Assembly: GCF_015709515.1 (NCBI RefSeq)
Contig: NZ_JADNQZ010000055.1
Span: forward strand, 67,650 to 131,649
Reading direction: 5' to 3'
DNA from: Methylocystis sp. H62
GTDB taxonomy: Bacteria > Pseudomonadota > Alphaproteobacteria > Rhizobiales > Beijerinckiaceae
Length of the DNA: 64,000 bases
Part shown: in pieces, positions 52,038 through 60,350 of the stretch
Layout of the letters: every line of letters starts with the position of its first letter
Numbering within the stretch: the first letter of the stretch is position 1
The notes under the pieces: model-generated
The model's input: the letters and a program-made list of their open reading frames with translations, nothing else
The model's database searches: none
What the model was told of the DNA's origin: nothing
Program-made: the position numbers and the translations under genes

Positions 52038-52120
52038 ACCGAGCAGCAATCCCCATTGAAAATAAGTTGGCGTTTCTATTTCAGAAGGATTTCAGCATTG
52101 CGATCGATGCATCCCCGGTT

Positions 52121-52204
52121 GTCATTCCCGACGCGCGAAGCGTGATGAGAAATCCAGGGGCGACTCTGGATTCCCGATCAGGCCTGCGGCCTGTCGGGAA
52201 TGAC
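52121..52204. repeat. Dispersed repeat A, copy 4 (short)
   Basis: Opens GTCATTCCCGACGCGCGAAG, lacks about 20 bases of the central part, and closes GGCCTGCGGCCTGTCGGGAA then TGAC. It lies 59 bases before the first GTA gene and marks the left edge of the particle cluster. Confidence 0.85.
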
Positions 52205-52263
52205 ACCCAAGTCACTTGAGTAAATCAAACTCAGAACCAACAGCTCTTCCCGGAGACTCGCAG

Positions 52264-52800
52264 ATGCGAGCCAAATCCGTCCCGCCCAGCGATGAAAAAA
52301 TCGCGCAGGCGAAGCTTCTCTACGACTCGGGCGTCACGCCCATCGGCGAAATTCTCGAACTGCTCGGCATGAGCGTCGGGCGGTTCCGCCGCTTTCGCGA
52401 AATTCACGGCTGGCCGCTGCGCGCCTCCGCCTGCGCGCCGCGCAGAAAAGCGACGGACGAAACGCCGCCGGCGAAGAAACCGCGAGACGCGGGGCGACTC
52501 ATCGCGCGGCTCGAAGACGCGGTCGAACAGGAATTCGCCCGCGCCGAAGCCGCCCTCGCCAAACATGCGCCAAAGACCATTGAGGCGAGCGCCCGCACGC
52601 TCGCAAGCCTCGTCAAAACGCTCGCCGAATTGAAGCGCATGCGGCGCGAGAGCGAGGATAGAGAGAACGACGCAAACGATGACAGCGATGAAGCCGCGAG
52701 CGAGCGAGACGGCGACGCCCCGCCCCGCGAATTGGCCGAACTCCGCGCGGAGCTTGCTCGACGGCTTGAACGACTGCGCGGCGCAGGGCCGACTGAATGA
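52264..52800 (+). CDS. GTA small terminase-like protein (g1 homologue)
   Basis: The 178-residue protein has a helix-turn-helix N-terminus (SDEKIAQAKLLYDSGVTPIG with LELLGMSVGRFRRFREIHGW) and a long coiled-coil, charged C-terminus (LAELRAELARRLERLR). Its position directly before the large terminase is that of g1 in the Rhodobacter capsulatus GTA. ATG 52264 has GGAG 8 bases upstream. The final 122 bases overlap the terminase gene in another frame, as in many GTA clusters. Confidence 0.75.
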   Translation: MRAKSVPPSDEKIAQAKLLYDSGVTPIGEILELLGMSVGRFRRFREIHGWPLRASACAPRRKATDETPPAKKPRDAGRLIARLEDAVEQEFARAEAALAKHAPKTIEASARTLASLVKTLAELKRMRRESEDRENDANDDSDEAASERDGDAPPRELAELRAELARRLERLRGAGPTE

Positions 52801-54085
52801 GGCGCTCGAAGGTCTGAGCGCGAGAGAACTGGCGCGGCTTCTCGACGAGTGGGAATTCGTCGCGCGGCGCGATCAATGGCCGCCGCACTTGGCCGCGAGC
52901 GGCGCACCGTGGCGGACCTGGCTGATCCTCGGCGGACGCGGCGCGGGCAAGACGCGCGCCGGCGCCGAATGGGTGAAAGCGCTGGCGCTCGGACGCGCGC
53001 AATTTTCGCTCCGCCCACTCGGCCGCATCGCGCTTGTCGGCGAGACGGCGGCCGACGTGCGCGAAGTCATGGTCGAGGGCGTCTCCGGCCTGCTCGCCGT
53101 GCATTCGCCGCGGGAGCGGCCGCGCTGGGAGACAACGCGAAAGCGTGTCGTCTGGGACTCGGGCGCCGTGGCGCAGGCGTTTTCGGCGGAAGATCCGGAA
53201 AGCCTGCGCGGGCCGCAGTTTCACGCCGCCTGGTGCGACGAACTCGCCAAATGGCGCTACGCCAAGGAGACATGGGACATGCTGCAATTTGGCCTGCGTC
53301 TTGGCGACTGGCCGCGTCAGCTGGTGACGACGACCCCGCGTCCGCTGCCGCTGTTGAAAGAGCTGATCGCCCATCCGGCGAGCGTCGTGACGCGCGCCTT
53401 GACGCGCGAGAACGCCGCCAATCTTGCGCCGTCGTTTCTGGAAAGCGTCGTCGCGCAATATGCCGGCACGCGATTGGGGCGTCAGGAGCTCGATGGCGAG
53501 ATGCTCGACGAGCGCAAGGACGCGTTGTGGACGCGCGACATGCTGGAGCGCGCCCGCGTCCATGACGCGCCGCCCTTGAGGCGCATCGTCGTCGCCGTCG
53601 ATCCGCCGGCGAGTTCGGGCAAGCGCGCCGACAATTGCGGGATCGTGGCGGCAGGGATTGAACAGGCAGGCATGCTCTACGTGCTCGCCGACGCGACTTT
53701 GTCGGCGGCGCGGCCGGCGCAATGGGCGCGCGCGGCGATCGCGCTCTATCACAAGCTTTCCGCCGACGCGCTTGTCGCCGAGGTCAATCAGGGCGGCGAA
53801 ATGGTGCGCGCCGTGCTGAACGAAGCCGATCCGTCGGCGCCGGTGACGATGGCGCGGGCGACGCGCGGCAAATATTTGCGCGCCGCGCCGGTCGCGCAGC
53901 TTTACGAACAAGGCCGCGTCAAACATGTCGGCGCCTTTCCGGCGCTCGAAGACGAGATGTGCGACTTCGGCGCCGACGGGCTTTCGTCGGGCCGCAGTCC
54001 CGACCGGCTCGACGCGCTGGTCTGGGCGATCACCGCGCTGGCGCTGACGCCGAAGGCGCCCGAGCCGCGCATGCGAAGAGTGTGA
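52679..54085 (+). CDS. Phage/GTA large terminase subunit (g2)
   Basis: The 468-residue packaging ATPase/nuclease has Walker A LILGGRGAGKTRAGAEWV, Walker B-like FHAAWCDELAKW and a C-terminal RNase H-like nuclease (VVAVDPPASSGKRADNCGIV with ALYHKLSADALVAEVNQGGE and SPDRLDALVWAI). It cuts and pumps DNA into capsids; in GTAs it packages random host DNA by headful. The start is uncertain because the first 40 residues lie in the overlap with g1. Confidence 0.93.
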   Translation: MTAMKPRASETATPRPANWPNSARSLLDGLNDCAAQGRLNEALEGLSARELARLLDEWEFVARRDQWPPHLAASGAPWRTWLILGGRGAGKTRAGAEWVKALALGRAQFSLRPLGRIALVGETAADVREVMVEGVSGLLAVHSPRERPRWETTRKRVVWDSGAVAQAFSAEDPESLRGPQFHAAWCDELAKWRYAKETWDMLQFGLRLGDWPRQLVTTTPRPLPLLKELIAHPASVVTRALTRENAANLAPSFLESVVAQYAGTRLGRQELDGEMLDERKDALWTRDMLERARVHDAPPLRRIVVAVDPPASSGKRADNCGIVAAGIEQAGMLYVLADATLSAARPAQWARAAIALYHKLSADALVAEVNQGGEMVRAVLNEADPSAPVTMARATRGKYLRAAPVAQLYEQGRVKHVGAFPALEDEMCDFGADGLSSGRSPDRLDALVWAITALALTPKAPEPRMRRV

Positions 54086-54095
54086 AAGGGCGCAT

Positions 54096-54222
54096 CCCAC
54101 CCTCCCCTCGACGGGGAGGGTCGCGACGAAGTCGCGGGGTGGGGTGGGTTCCTTATCGTTTCCATTGGTCACCCCACCCCGAACCGCTTCGCGGTTCGAC
54201 CCTCCCCATCAAGGGGAGGGTG
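54096..54222. repeat. Palindromic dispersed repeat (type C) inside the GTA cluster
   Basis: The left part (CCCACCCTCCCCTCGACGGG then GAGGGTCGCGACG) and right part (CGCGGTTCGACCCTCCCCAT and CAAGGGGAGGGTG) are long inverted repeats around a short AT-rich centre. The element occupies most of the 176-base gap between terminase and portal genes. It is a common chromosomal palindrome type and not a phage component. Confidence 0.75.
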
Positions 54223-54261
54223 AACGCGCGCCCCATCGAACGTTTCTCTCAAGGACCTTTC

Positions 54262-56373
54262 ATGCCCTCTCTCTTCTCGCGCCTCATCGGCGCGGTCGCG
54301 CCGCCGCGCGAAACCAAATATTCGCGCGCGGCGAAGCTCCTCGCCATGCATGCGCTCGGACAGCCGCATTGGAGCGCGCGCAATTCGACGGTGCTGACGC
54401 GCGAAGGCTATGAGCGCAACGCTGTATGTCATCGCTGCGTGCGCATGGTGGCGGAAGCCGCCGCCTCCGTTCCCTGGCTTATCTATGAGGGCCGCGACGA
54501 AGCGATCGACCATCCGCTCCTCTCTCTCATCGAGCGGCCCAACCCGCTCGACACCAGCGCCTCCTTCATCGAGGCGATCTGCGCCAATCTGCTGCTTTAC
54601 GGCAACGCCTATATCGAATCGGTCGTCATCGACGAGGAGCTGCGCGAACTCTATGCGCTGCGGCCCGACCGCATGAGCATCGAGGCGGGACGCAACGGCT
54701 GGCCCGCCGCCTTCATCTATCGCGCGCTCGGACAGGAAGCGCGCTATGAGATGCGCGGCGAAGGCGTCGAGCCGATCCTGCACATCAAATTCTTCAACCC
54801 GCTCGATGATTATTACGGCTTTCCGCCGCTCGCCGCCGCGCAAGTGGCGCTCGACACGCATAACGCCGCGAGTTTCTGGAACAAGGCGCTGCTCGACAAT
54901 TCGGCGCGGCCTTCCGGCGCGCTGGTCTATGCGGGGCCGGAAGGCGCGCATCTCACCGACGAGCAGTTCTCGAGGCTGAAAGAAGAGCTGGAGGAGAATT
55001 TCTCCGGCGCGACCAACGCCGGAAGGCCGCTGCTGCTCGAAGGCGGGCTCGACTGGAAGGCGCTGTCGCTTTCGCCAAAGGACATGGATTTCACCGAGTC
55101 GAAGGCGGGCGCGGCGCGCGAGATCGCGCTCGCCTTCGGCGTGCCGCCGCTGCTGTTGGGTCTTCCCGGCGACAACACGTTCAGTAATTATGCCGAGGCC
55201 AATCGCGCCTTCTGGCGCCAGACCGTGCTGCCGCTCGTCGCGCGCGTGCAGAAGAGTTTTCAGGCCTGGCTGCAGCCGGGCTTCGGCGCTTTCCGCCTCG
55301 ACTATAACGCCGACCGTCTCGAGGCGCTGGCGAGCGAGCGCGCCGCCGAATGGGAGCGCGTCGGCAAGGCGGCTTTCCTCACGCTCGACGAACAGCGCGA
55401 GGCGCTGGGCTATGGCCCGGCGCCGAAAGAAGCGCTCTTCGCCAAACGCGATCTCGCGCTGGAGCGCCGCTACAGCCCGAATCAGCCGCGCGTCCCGGCG
55501 GGAAATTCCGGCGCCGGGCAATGGACGAGCGGCGGAGGCGGCGGAGATTCGGGAGGTGGGTCTAGAGGCGCGCGAGATGATCGCGCGCGGCGGCGGGATG
55601 CGGAGGACCAAGTCCAGACTGCGGCGAACATAGACCCGAGAGTGGCGAGCGACGCCGCCAACCCCATCACGCGCGTGCAAGACCGGCGCGTCGGGGGTGG
55701 AGCCGGCGCCACGCCGGCGCAGCTCGCAAGAGAGACAATCTCGGCGGAGCGCGCCGCACGAGCGATGACGCGCGTGCAAGAACTCGATCCAGACTGGCGA
55801 CCCCAGCAAACTCTCATCGATCCGGAAAACATCGAACATCGCATCGAACGCAATGAGAGCGACATCCGAGAGGCGGACGCGCGCTACGCCGAGCTTCTGC
55901 GCGCAAAATTCGGCGACAACATGCCGCCCCGCGATCCATTTCGCCGGCTGCGGACACAAGAATCGCTGATCGAAGAATTTTATCCCTTCGGAATTAGTGA
56001 CTCAGAGCTCGGTCGAATAACTCCGCTGTCACAAGATCGAGAATCTTCTGGCCGACGACGCTGGGACGAGACTGCCACCGCACTCAGGCTTGAAAAAGAG
56101 GCCGGTCTTTCTCTGAAGAGATCAACCGTCGACGGCGCCGACTTTGTTGACAATCTAGGTCGAACTTGGGATGCGATTGGCGGAGCCGTCAAAGATGAAC
56201 TCTTTGATCTTGCGCAGTTCGCAAGGAAACTTGAAATTAAGCTTCGCAACCAGTCTGCTGATCGCTATGTCATCGATCTGACGAACCTGGGGAGTGAGAA
56301 CGCTTCACGAGTATTGATGTTCGTCTGGGGCCTGCCACTTGAGCAGCAAACCCGCATAACGGTTCTAAGGTGA
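54262..56373 (+). CDS. GTA portal protein fused to a C-terminal toxin-like domain
   Basis: The first about 400 residues are a phage/GTA portal protein (HK97 type; RNSTVLTREGYERNAVCHRC, EPILHIKFFNPLDDYYGFPP, VPPLLLGLPGDNTFSNYAEA). RcGTA-type portals end near there, but this protein is 703 residues. At 404-420 comes YSPNQPRVPAGNSGAGQWTS, the type of pre-toxin linker seen before polymorphic toxin domains in alphaproteobacterial phage proteins, then a Gly/Ser stretch and a charged helical region. Residues 618-703 (KRSTVDGADFVDNLGRTWDA then FARKLEIKLRNQ and YVIDLTNL) resemble a small nuclease-like toxin tip. AAGGA lies 6 bases before ATG. The 3' third looks less GC-rich than its neighbours. Toxin activity is inference; the portal assignment is firm. 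Confidence 0.85.
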   Translation: MPSLFSRLIGAVAPPRETKYSRAAKLLAMHALGQPHWSARNSTVLTREGYERNAVCHRCVRMVAEAAASVPWLIYEGRDEAIDHPLLSLIERPNPLDTSASFIEAICANLLLYGNAYIESVVIDEELRELYALRPDRMSIEAGRNGWPAAFIYRALGQEARYEMRGEGVEPILHIKFFNPLDDYYGFPPLAAAQVALDTHNAASFWNKALLDNSARPSGALVYAGPEGAHLTDEQFSRLKEELEENFSGATNAGRPLLLEGGLDWKALSLSPKDMDFTESKAGAAREIALAFGVPPLLLGLPGDNTFSNYAEANRAFWRQTVLPLVARVQKSFQAWLQPGFGAFRLDYNADRLEALASERAAEWERVGKAAFLTLDEQREALGYGPAPKEALFAKRDLALERRYSPNQPRVPAGNSGAGQWTSGGGGGDSGGGSRGARDDRARRRDAEDQVQTAANIDPRVASDAANPITRVQDRRVGGGAGATPAQLARETISAERAARAMTRVQELDPDWRPQQTLIDPENIEHRIERNESDIREADARYAELLRAKFGDNMPPRDPFRRLRTQESLIEEFYPFGISDSELGRITPLSQDRESSGRRRWDETATALRLEKEAGLSLKRSTVDGADFVDNLGRTWDAIGGAVKDELFDLAQFARKLEIKLRNQSADRYVIDLTNLGSENASRVLMFVWGLPLEQQTRITVLR

Positions 56374-56376
56374 AAC

Positions 56377-56784
56377 ATGTCTGCTCTCTTCACGCTAGAA
56401 GCAATCGACAAAAATTGGCTTCCTATCTCCCGCGGCCAATTCGAGGCGATACTTGGCGGCGCGTGCGCGTTCTATCTCGATCGAAATAAGGCGCCGAGAA
56501 TCGCAGAAAGCATTGCGCCAATGGTCGCCGACTTCCGGCATGACTACTGGCCGGAAGAATATCCAGCGGCAGAAGGCGCCGACATGGACTTCTTCGAGTT
56601 CAGCGACTATCCGCGCGAGGAACGGATTGAATTGTTGCGCGCGATAGAGGCCTATTGCGCCGACTTTCAACACGACCGACTCGACCCGGGGCTGAATTGG
56701 ATGCGTGGGCGCCGGCCAAATTTCACCGCCGCTTTCGAGGAAGTGATCGGACTGATGCGCGAGGAACTCGCGGCGACATCATAG
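56377..56784 (+). CDS. Probable immunity protein for the portal-linked toxin
   Basis: The 135-residue acidic, soluble protein (LFTLEAIDKNWLPISRGQFE, DFFEFSDYPREERIELLRAI) has no phage structural homology I recognise. It begins 3 bases after the toxin-bearing portal gene, with its RBS (AAGG) inside the toxin's last codons. It is followed by a displaced portal fragment. Its size, acidity, position and lower GC fit a cognate immunity gene, but this rests on context. Confidence 0.65.
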   Translation: MSALFTLEAIDKNWLPISRGQFEAILGGACAFYLDRNKAPRIAESIAPMVADFRHDYWPEEYPAAEGADMDFFEFSDYPREERIELLRAIEAYCADFQHDRLDPGLNWMRGRRPNFTAAFEEVIGLMREELAATS

Positions 56785-56800
56785 GCGGCCCGCGCCTAAA

Positions 56801-56979
56801 CGGGCGCGGCGCGCGAAATCGCGCTCGCCTTCGGCGTGCCGCCGCTGCTGCTGGGCCTGCCCGGCGACAACACCTTCAGCAATTACGCCGAGGCCAATCG
56901 CGCCTTCTGGCGCCAGACCGTTCTGCCGCTCGTCGCGCGCGTGCAGAAGAGCTTTCAGGCCTGGCTGCAGCCGAGCTTC
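56801..56979 (+). pseudogene. Displaced 3' fragment of the portal gene
   Basis: This 179-base stretch encodes GAAREIALAFGVPPLLLGLP to QKSFQAWLQPSF, a second copy of portal residues 283-341, aligned with 55106-55284 without indels (constant offset 1695). The differences are almost all silent third-position changes, so the copy is not a fresh duplication. It has no portal start or RBS and stops matching just after QPSF. It is most simply the leftover 3' end of an older portal gene that the toxin tip displaced. Confidence 0.85.
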
Positions 56980-57030
56980 GCGTCGGCAATGACTGACGAA
57001 CGCGCCTCCGCCGGAAATACGAAACCGCCC

Positions 57031-57219
57031 ATGTCCGACATTCTCAACGCCATCTTGGAGCGCGGCGATCTCGCGCATCTGGCGCTGTTTCTGTGGGCCT
57101 GCGCCGCCTCCGCGCAAGCCTATCTCGCCATGCGGGAATTGGGCGAGGCGACGCGCCGCCTTGACGCCTTCGTGCGCGAACTCGCGCGCTTCAACCGACG
57201 TTGCAGGAGCGATCCATGA
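57031..57219 (+). CDS. Small GTA-cluster membrane protein (g3.5-like position)
   Basis: The 62-residue protein MSDILNAILERGDLAHLALF, then LWACAASAQAYLAMRELGEA, has one membrane segment and a basic tail (RELARFNRRCRS). It occupies the place of the small gene between portal and protease in GTA clusters. In-frame ATG 56989 is an alternative start that would read through the displaced portal fragment's end. No clear RBS is seen for either, so expression may depend on coupling. Function unknown. Confidence 0.6.
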   Translation: MSDILNAILERGDLAHLALFLWACAASAQAYLAMRELGEATRRLDAFVRELARFNRRCRSDP

Positions 57220-57392
57220 GTCAGAACAATTGGCTGCCGCATTTCTTCAAGCGTCCACGCGCGCGCCAAGCGCGCATGCGGGACGATCCTTCCGCCGTGT
57301 TCAAGACCTTTGTCGAACTGTTGGCGCGGCTCCGCGCCGAAGCCCGTACGGCAAGCCAGACGCCGATCAACGTCCAGGCGGAGAAGAGCTGA
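57216..57392 (+). CDS. Small basic GTA-cluster protein
   Basis: This 58-residue protein (MSQNNWLPHFFKRPRARQAR, FKTFVELLARLRAEARTASQ) is basic at its N-terminus with an amphipathic helix. AGGAG lies 6 bases before ATG, which overlaps the upstream stop (ATGA). Its own stop overlaps the protease ATG by 1 base (TGATG). The tight packing supports a real gene. No family is recognised. Confidence 0.65.
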   Translation: MSQNNWLPHFFKRPRARQARMRDDPSAVFKTFVELLARLRAEARTASQTPINVQAEKS

Positions 57393-57994
57393 TGACGGCG
57401 TTGCAAAGAACTATGCCCGCCCCCGAGATAAAGCGCGCCGAGTCGCCATTGCTGCAGGCGAATGACGCCGGCGCCTTCTCGGGCTACGCCAGTCTCTTCG
57501 GCGTGGTTGATTCAGGCGGCGACATGGTGATGACCGGCGCCTTCGCGCGCTCGCTCGTCAAGCGCGGCGCGCAGGGCGTGAAAATGCTTTGGCAGCATCA
57601 GACGGCCGAGCCAATCGGAATGTGGTCCTCGATCGTCGAAGATTCGCGCGGCCTCAAAGTCGAAGGCCGGCTCGATCTTTCGGTGGCGCGGGCGCGCGAG
57701 GCGCTGTCGCTGATGCGCAAGGGCGCGATCGACGGCCTCTCCATCGGCTTTCGCACGCGGCGCGCCACGACGGACAAATCCCGCGGCGTGCGCCGCCTGC
57801 ACGAAATCGATCTGTGGGAGATCTCCATCGTCACCTTTCCGATGCTGCCGCAGGCGCGCATCGGCGCGGTGAAGCAAAGTCGCAGTGACGCGTCACGCAT
57901 GGAAGCGCTTGGCGCGAAGCTCTCGCGCCTGAGGGCGCAGCGGGCCGCGCTTGACTTCACGCAGGCGCTGCGACGCGCCGCCGCACGCTGCTGA
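57392..57994 (+). CDS. HK97 family prohead protease (GTA g4)
   Basis: The 200-residue protein is a U35-type prohead protease: FSGYASLFGVVDSGGDMVMT, GAFARSLVKRGAQGVKMLWQ, HQTAEPIGMW (catalytic His) and LSIGFRTRRATTDKSRGVRR with DLWEISIVTFPMLPQA (catalytic Ser). It cleaves the capsid protein's N-terminus during head maturation. It precedes the major capsid gene by 152 bases in which I see no gene. Confidence 0.93.
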   Translation: MTALQRTMPAPEIKRAESPLLQANDAGAFSGYASLFGVVDSGGDMVMTGAFARSLVKRGAQGVKMLWQHQTAEPIGMWSSIVEDSRGLKVEGRLDLSVARAREALSLMRKGAIDGLSIGFRTRRATTDKSRGVRRLHEIDLWEISIVTFPMLPQARIGAVKQSRSDASRMEALGAKLSRLRAQRAALDFTQALRRAAARC

Positions 57995-58146
57995 CCGACG
58001 CAGAAGAGAACAATCGCATCGATTCCCGCCTTGCCGTCGGGCGCAAATCAACTCTCCAGACGGTCTTTCCCAAGCGCGCGGACTTCCCGGCGACTCCAGC
58101 CGCGGGGCGCTTTTCCGCGCGCCGGCTCAAACATGAGGCTCGATAC

Positions 58147-59373
58147 ATGTCAGCAGTTGAAACCAGATCCGCCGGCGACGACATTTTCGCCGATCTCAAT
58201 CGCGCCTTCAGCGCCTTCAAGGAGACGAACGACGAGCGTTTGACCCAGCTCGAAAACCGCTTCGGCGCCGACGTCGTGACCGAAGAGAAGCTCGCGCGCA
58301 TCGACCACGCGCTTGACGACACGAAGAGCCGGCTCGATCGCCTGGCGCTGGAAATGTCGCGGCCGCGTATTGGCGGCAAGCTCGTCGACGACCACAGCGG
58401 GCGCGAGCACAAGAGCGCCTTCAATCACTACATGCGCTCCGGCGAAGCCAGCGGCCTCAAGGCGCTCGAAGCCAAGGCGCTGTCGCGCGGCTCGGGCGCT
58501 GACGGCGGCTATCTCGTGCCGCTTCCAACCGAGCGGGACGTTCTGCGAAGACTCGCGAAATTCTCGCCGATCCGCGCTATCTCCAGCGTGCGCGAAATCT
58601 CCGGCGCGTCGCTGCGCCGCGCTTTCTCAACGACGGGACCCGCCGCCGGCTGGGTGGCCGAAGCCGATCCGCGTCCGCAGACCAACAATCAGCAGCTCGC
58701 CGACATGACCTTCCCGGCGATGGAGCTTTACGCCATGCCGGCGGCGACGCAGGCGCTGCTCGACGACGCCGTCGTCGACATCGAGCAATGGATCGCCGAG
58801 GAGGTGCAGACCGCCTTCGCCGAACAGGAAGGCGCCGCCTTCGTCAGCGGCGACGGCGTGAATAAGCCGAAGGGCTTTCTCTCCTATACAAGCGTCGCGG
58901 ATGCGAGCTGGAGTTGGGGCAATATCGGCTATGTGGCGACGGGCGCCGCCGGCGCCTTCGCCGCGACCGACCCCTCCGACGCGCTGGTCAGTCTGGTTTA
59001 CGCGCTGCGCGCCGGCTTCCGCCAGAACGGCAAATTCGTCATGGGACGGCGCGCGCAGTCGCTTGTGCGCCAGTTCAAGACGACGACGGGCGACTACATC
59101 TGGGCGCCGCCCGCAACCGCCGACGCCGGCGCCTCGCTGATGAACTTCCCCGTCGTCGAAGCCGAGGACATGCCCGACCCCGCCGCGAATTCTCTCTCCA
59201 TCGCCTTCGGCGATTTCGAACGTGGCTATGTGGTGGTGGATCGCGTCGGCATTCGCGTGCTGCGTGATCCCTATTCCGCCAAGCCCTACGTCCTCTTCTA
59301 TACGACGAAGCGGGTCGGCGGCGGCGTGCAGAATTTCGAGGCGATCAAACTGTTGAAATTCGCCGCGTCGTAA
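58147..59373 (+). CDS. HK97 family major capsid protein (GTA g5)
   Basis: The 408-residue protein has an N-terminal coiled-coil delta domain (about 1-110, LTQLENRFGADVVTEEKLAR) removed by the g4 protease. The HK97 capsid fold follows (SGADGGYLVPLPTERDVLRR, VDIEQWIAEEVQTAFAEQEG, AAFVSGDGVNKPKGFLSYTS, YSAKPYVLFYTTKRVGGGVQ). It forms the shell of the particle. GAGG lies 8 bases before ATG. Confidence 0.95.
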   Translation: MSAVETRSAGDDIFADLNRAFSAFKETNDERLTQLENRFGADVVTEEKLARIDHALDDTKSRLDRLALEMSRPRIGGKLVDDHSGREHKSAFNHYMRSGEASGLKALEAKALSRGSGADGGYLVPLPTERDVLRRLAKFSPIRAISSVREISGASLRRAFSTTGPAAGWVAEADPRPQTNNQQLADMTFPAMELYAMPAATQALLDDAVVDIEQWIAEEVQTAFAEQEGAAFVSGDGVNKPKGFLSYTSVADASWSWGNIGYVATGAAGAFAATDPSDALVSLVYALRAGFRQNGKFVMGRRAQSLVRQFKTTTGDYIWAPPATADAGASLMNFPVVEAEDMPDPAANSLSIAFGDFERGYVVVDRVGIRVLRDPYSAKPYVLFYTTKRVGGGVQNFEAIKLLKFAAS

Positions 59374-59441
59374 TTCGCGGCGTCGAATCAACGGCCGCGA
59401 TACACATCGCGGCCAATTCTCTCAACATCACAGGAACCGCG

Positions 59442-60017
59442 ATGCGACCGATGCTCATCGGCGCGCCGGCGATCGAGCCCGTCTCGCTCGCTGACGCAAA
59501 ATCATGGCTGCGCGAAGACGGCTCACAAGAAGATGAATTGATCCAGGCGCTGATCGTCGCCGCGCGCATGACGCTGGAGGCCTATACAAGGCGCTTCTTC
59601 GTCACGCAAAGCTGGCGCCTGGCTTTCGACTGCTGGCCGACCTCGGTTGGCTCGAACGCGACCCTCTGCATTCCCTTCGCGCCATTTCAGTCGGTGACGG
59701 CGATCCGCGTGTTCGACGCCAACGACGCGGCGCAGACGCTCAATGCCGCGACCTATCGCGCGCCACACTCGAGCGACGGCAGGCGCATCAACTTTATATC
59801 GACGCCGCCGGCGCCCGGACGCGCGATCGACGGAATTGAGATCGACTTCATCGTCGGCTATGGCTCGGTCGCGAGTGATCTGCCGCAGCCCCTGCGCCAG
59901 GCGATTTTGACGCTCGTCGCGCATTGGCGCGAACACCGCGGCGATGGCGGCGACGACGCTTTGCCCAAAGCGGTCGCGCAGCTCGCCGCGCCATTTCGGC
60001 GGGAGCGGCTGCTGTGA
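59442..60017 (+). CDS. Head-tail connector protein (GTA g6)
   Basis: The 191-residue protein carries AIEPVSLADAKSWLREDGSQ and EDELIQALIVAARMTLEAYT, then RRFFVTQSWRLAFDCWP, the signature of phage gp6-like/phiE125 gp8 connector (adaptor) proteins. AGGAA lies 6 bases before ATG. It joins portal to head-closure proteins; its stop overlaps the next start (GTGA). Confidence 0.92.
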   Translation: MRPMLIGAPAIEPVSLADAKSWLREDGSQEDELIQALIVAARMTLEAYTRRFFVTQSWRLAFDCWPTSVGSNATLCIPFAPFQSVTAIRVFDANDAAQTLNAATYRAPHSSDGRRINFISTPPAPGRAIDGIEIDFIVGYGSVASDLPQPLRQAILTLVAHWREHRGDGGDDALPKAVAQLAAPFRRERLL

Positions 60018-60340
60018 GCGACCTCCTCATCGGCGCGCTGCGCCATCGCGTGACGCTCGAGGCGCCCACCGACGCGCCCGATGGCGCCGGCGGCTTTTCC
60101 CGCAGCTTTACGCCGGTCGCGACTCTTTGGGCGCGCATCGCGCCATCCGGCGTGCGCGAGGACTTCGTCGAGCAACGCGCCGAGCAGACCGCAACTCTCG
60201 TCGTGACGATCCGCTGGCGTGACGATGTCTCAAAGGACATGCGCTTCGTCTATCGCGGTCGCAAACTTCGCATCCAATCGGTTGTAGATCCCGATGAGCG
60301 TCGGCGATTTTTGATCTGCCAATGCGAAGAGATCACTTGA
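60014..60340 (+). CDS. Phage head closure protein (GTA g7)
   Basis: The 108-residue protein starting at GTG 60014 (SDLLIGALRHRVTLEAPTDA, PVATLWARIAPSGVREDFVE, DERRRFLICQCEEIT) matches the SPP1 gp16/head-closure family. The GTG overlaps the g6 stop by 4 bases. It seals the connector after packaging. Confidence 0.92.
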   Translation: MSDLLIGALRHRVTLEAPTDAPDGAGGFSRSFTPVATLWARIAPSGVREDFVEQRAEQTATLVVTIRWRDDVSKDMRFVYRGRKLRIQSVVDPDERRRFLICQCEEIT

Positions 60341-60350
60341 AGGATTCGCC

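Noticed and set aside
54169-55959. A 596-codon open frame antisense to the portal gene
   Set aside because: Arg/Ala-rich composition without motifs; the plus-strand portal protein is unambiguous.
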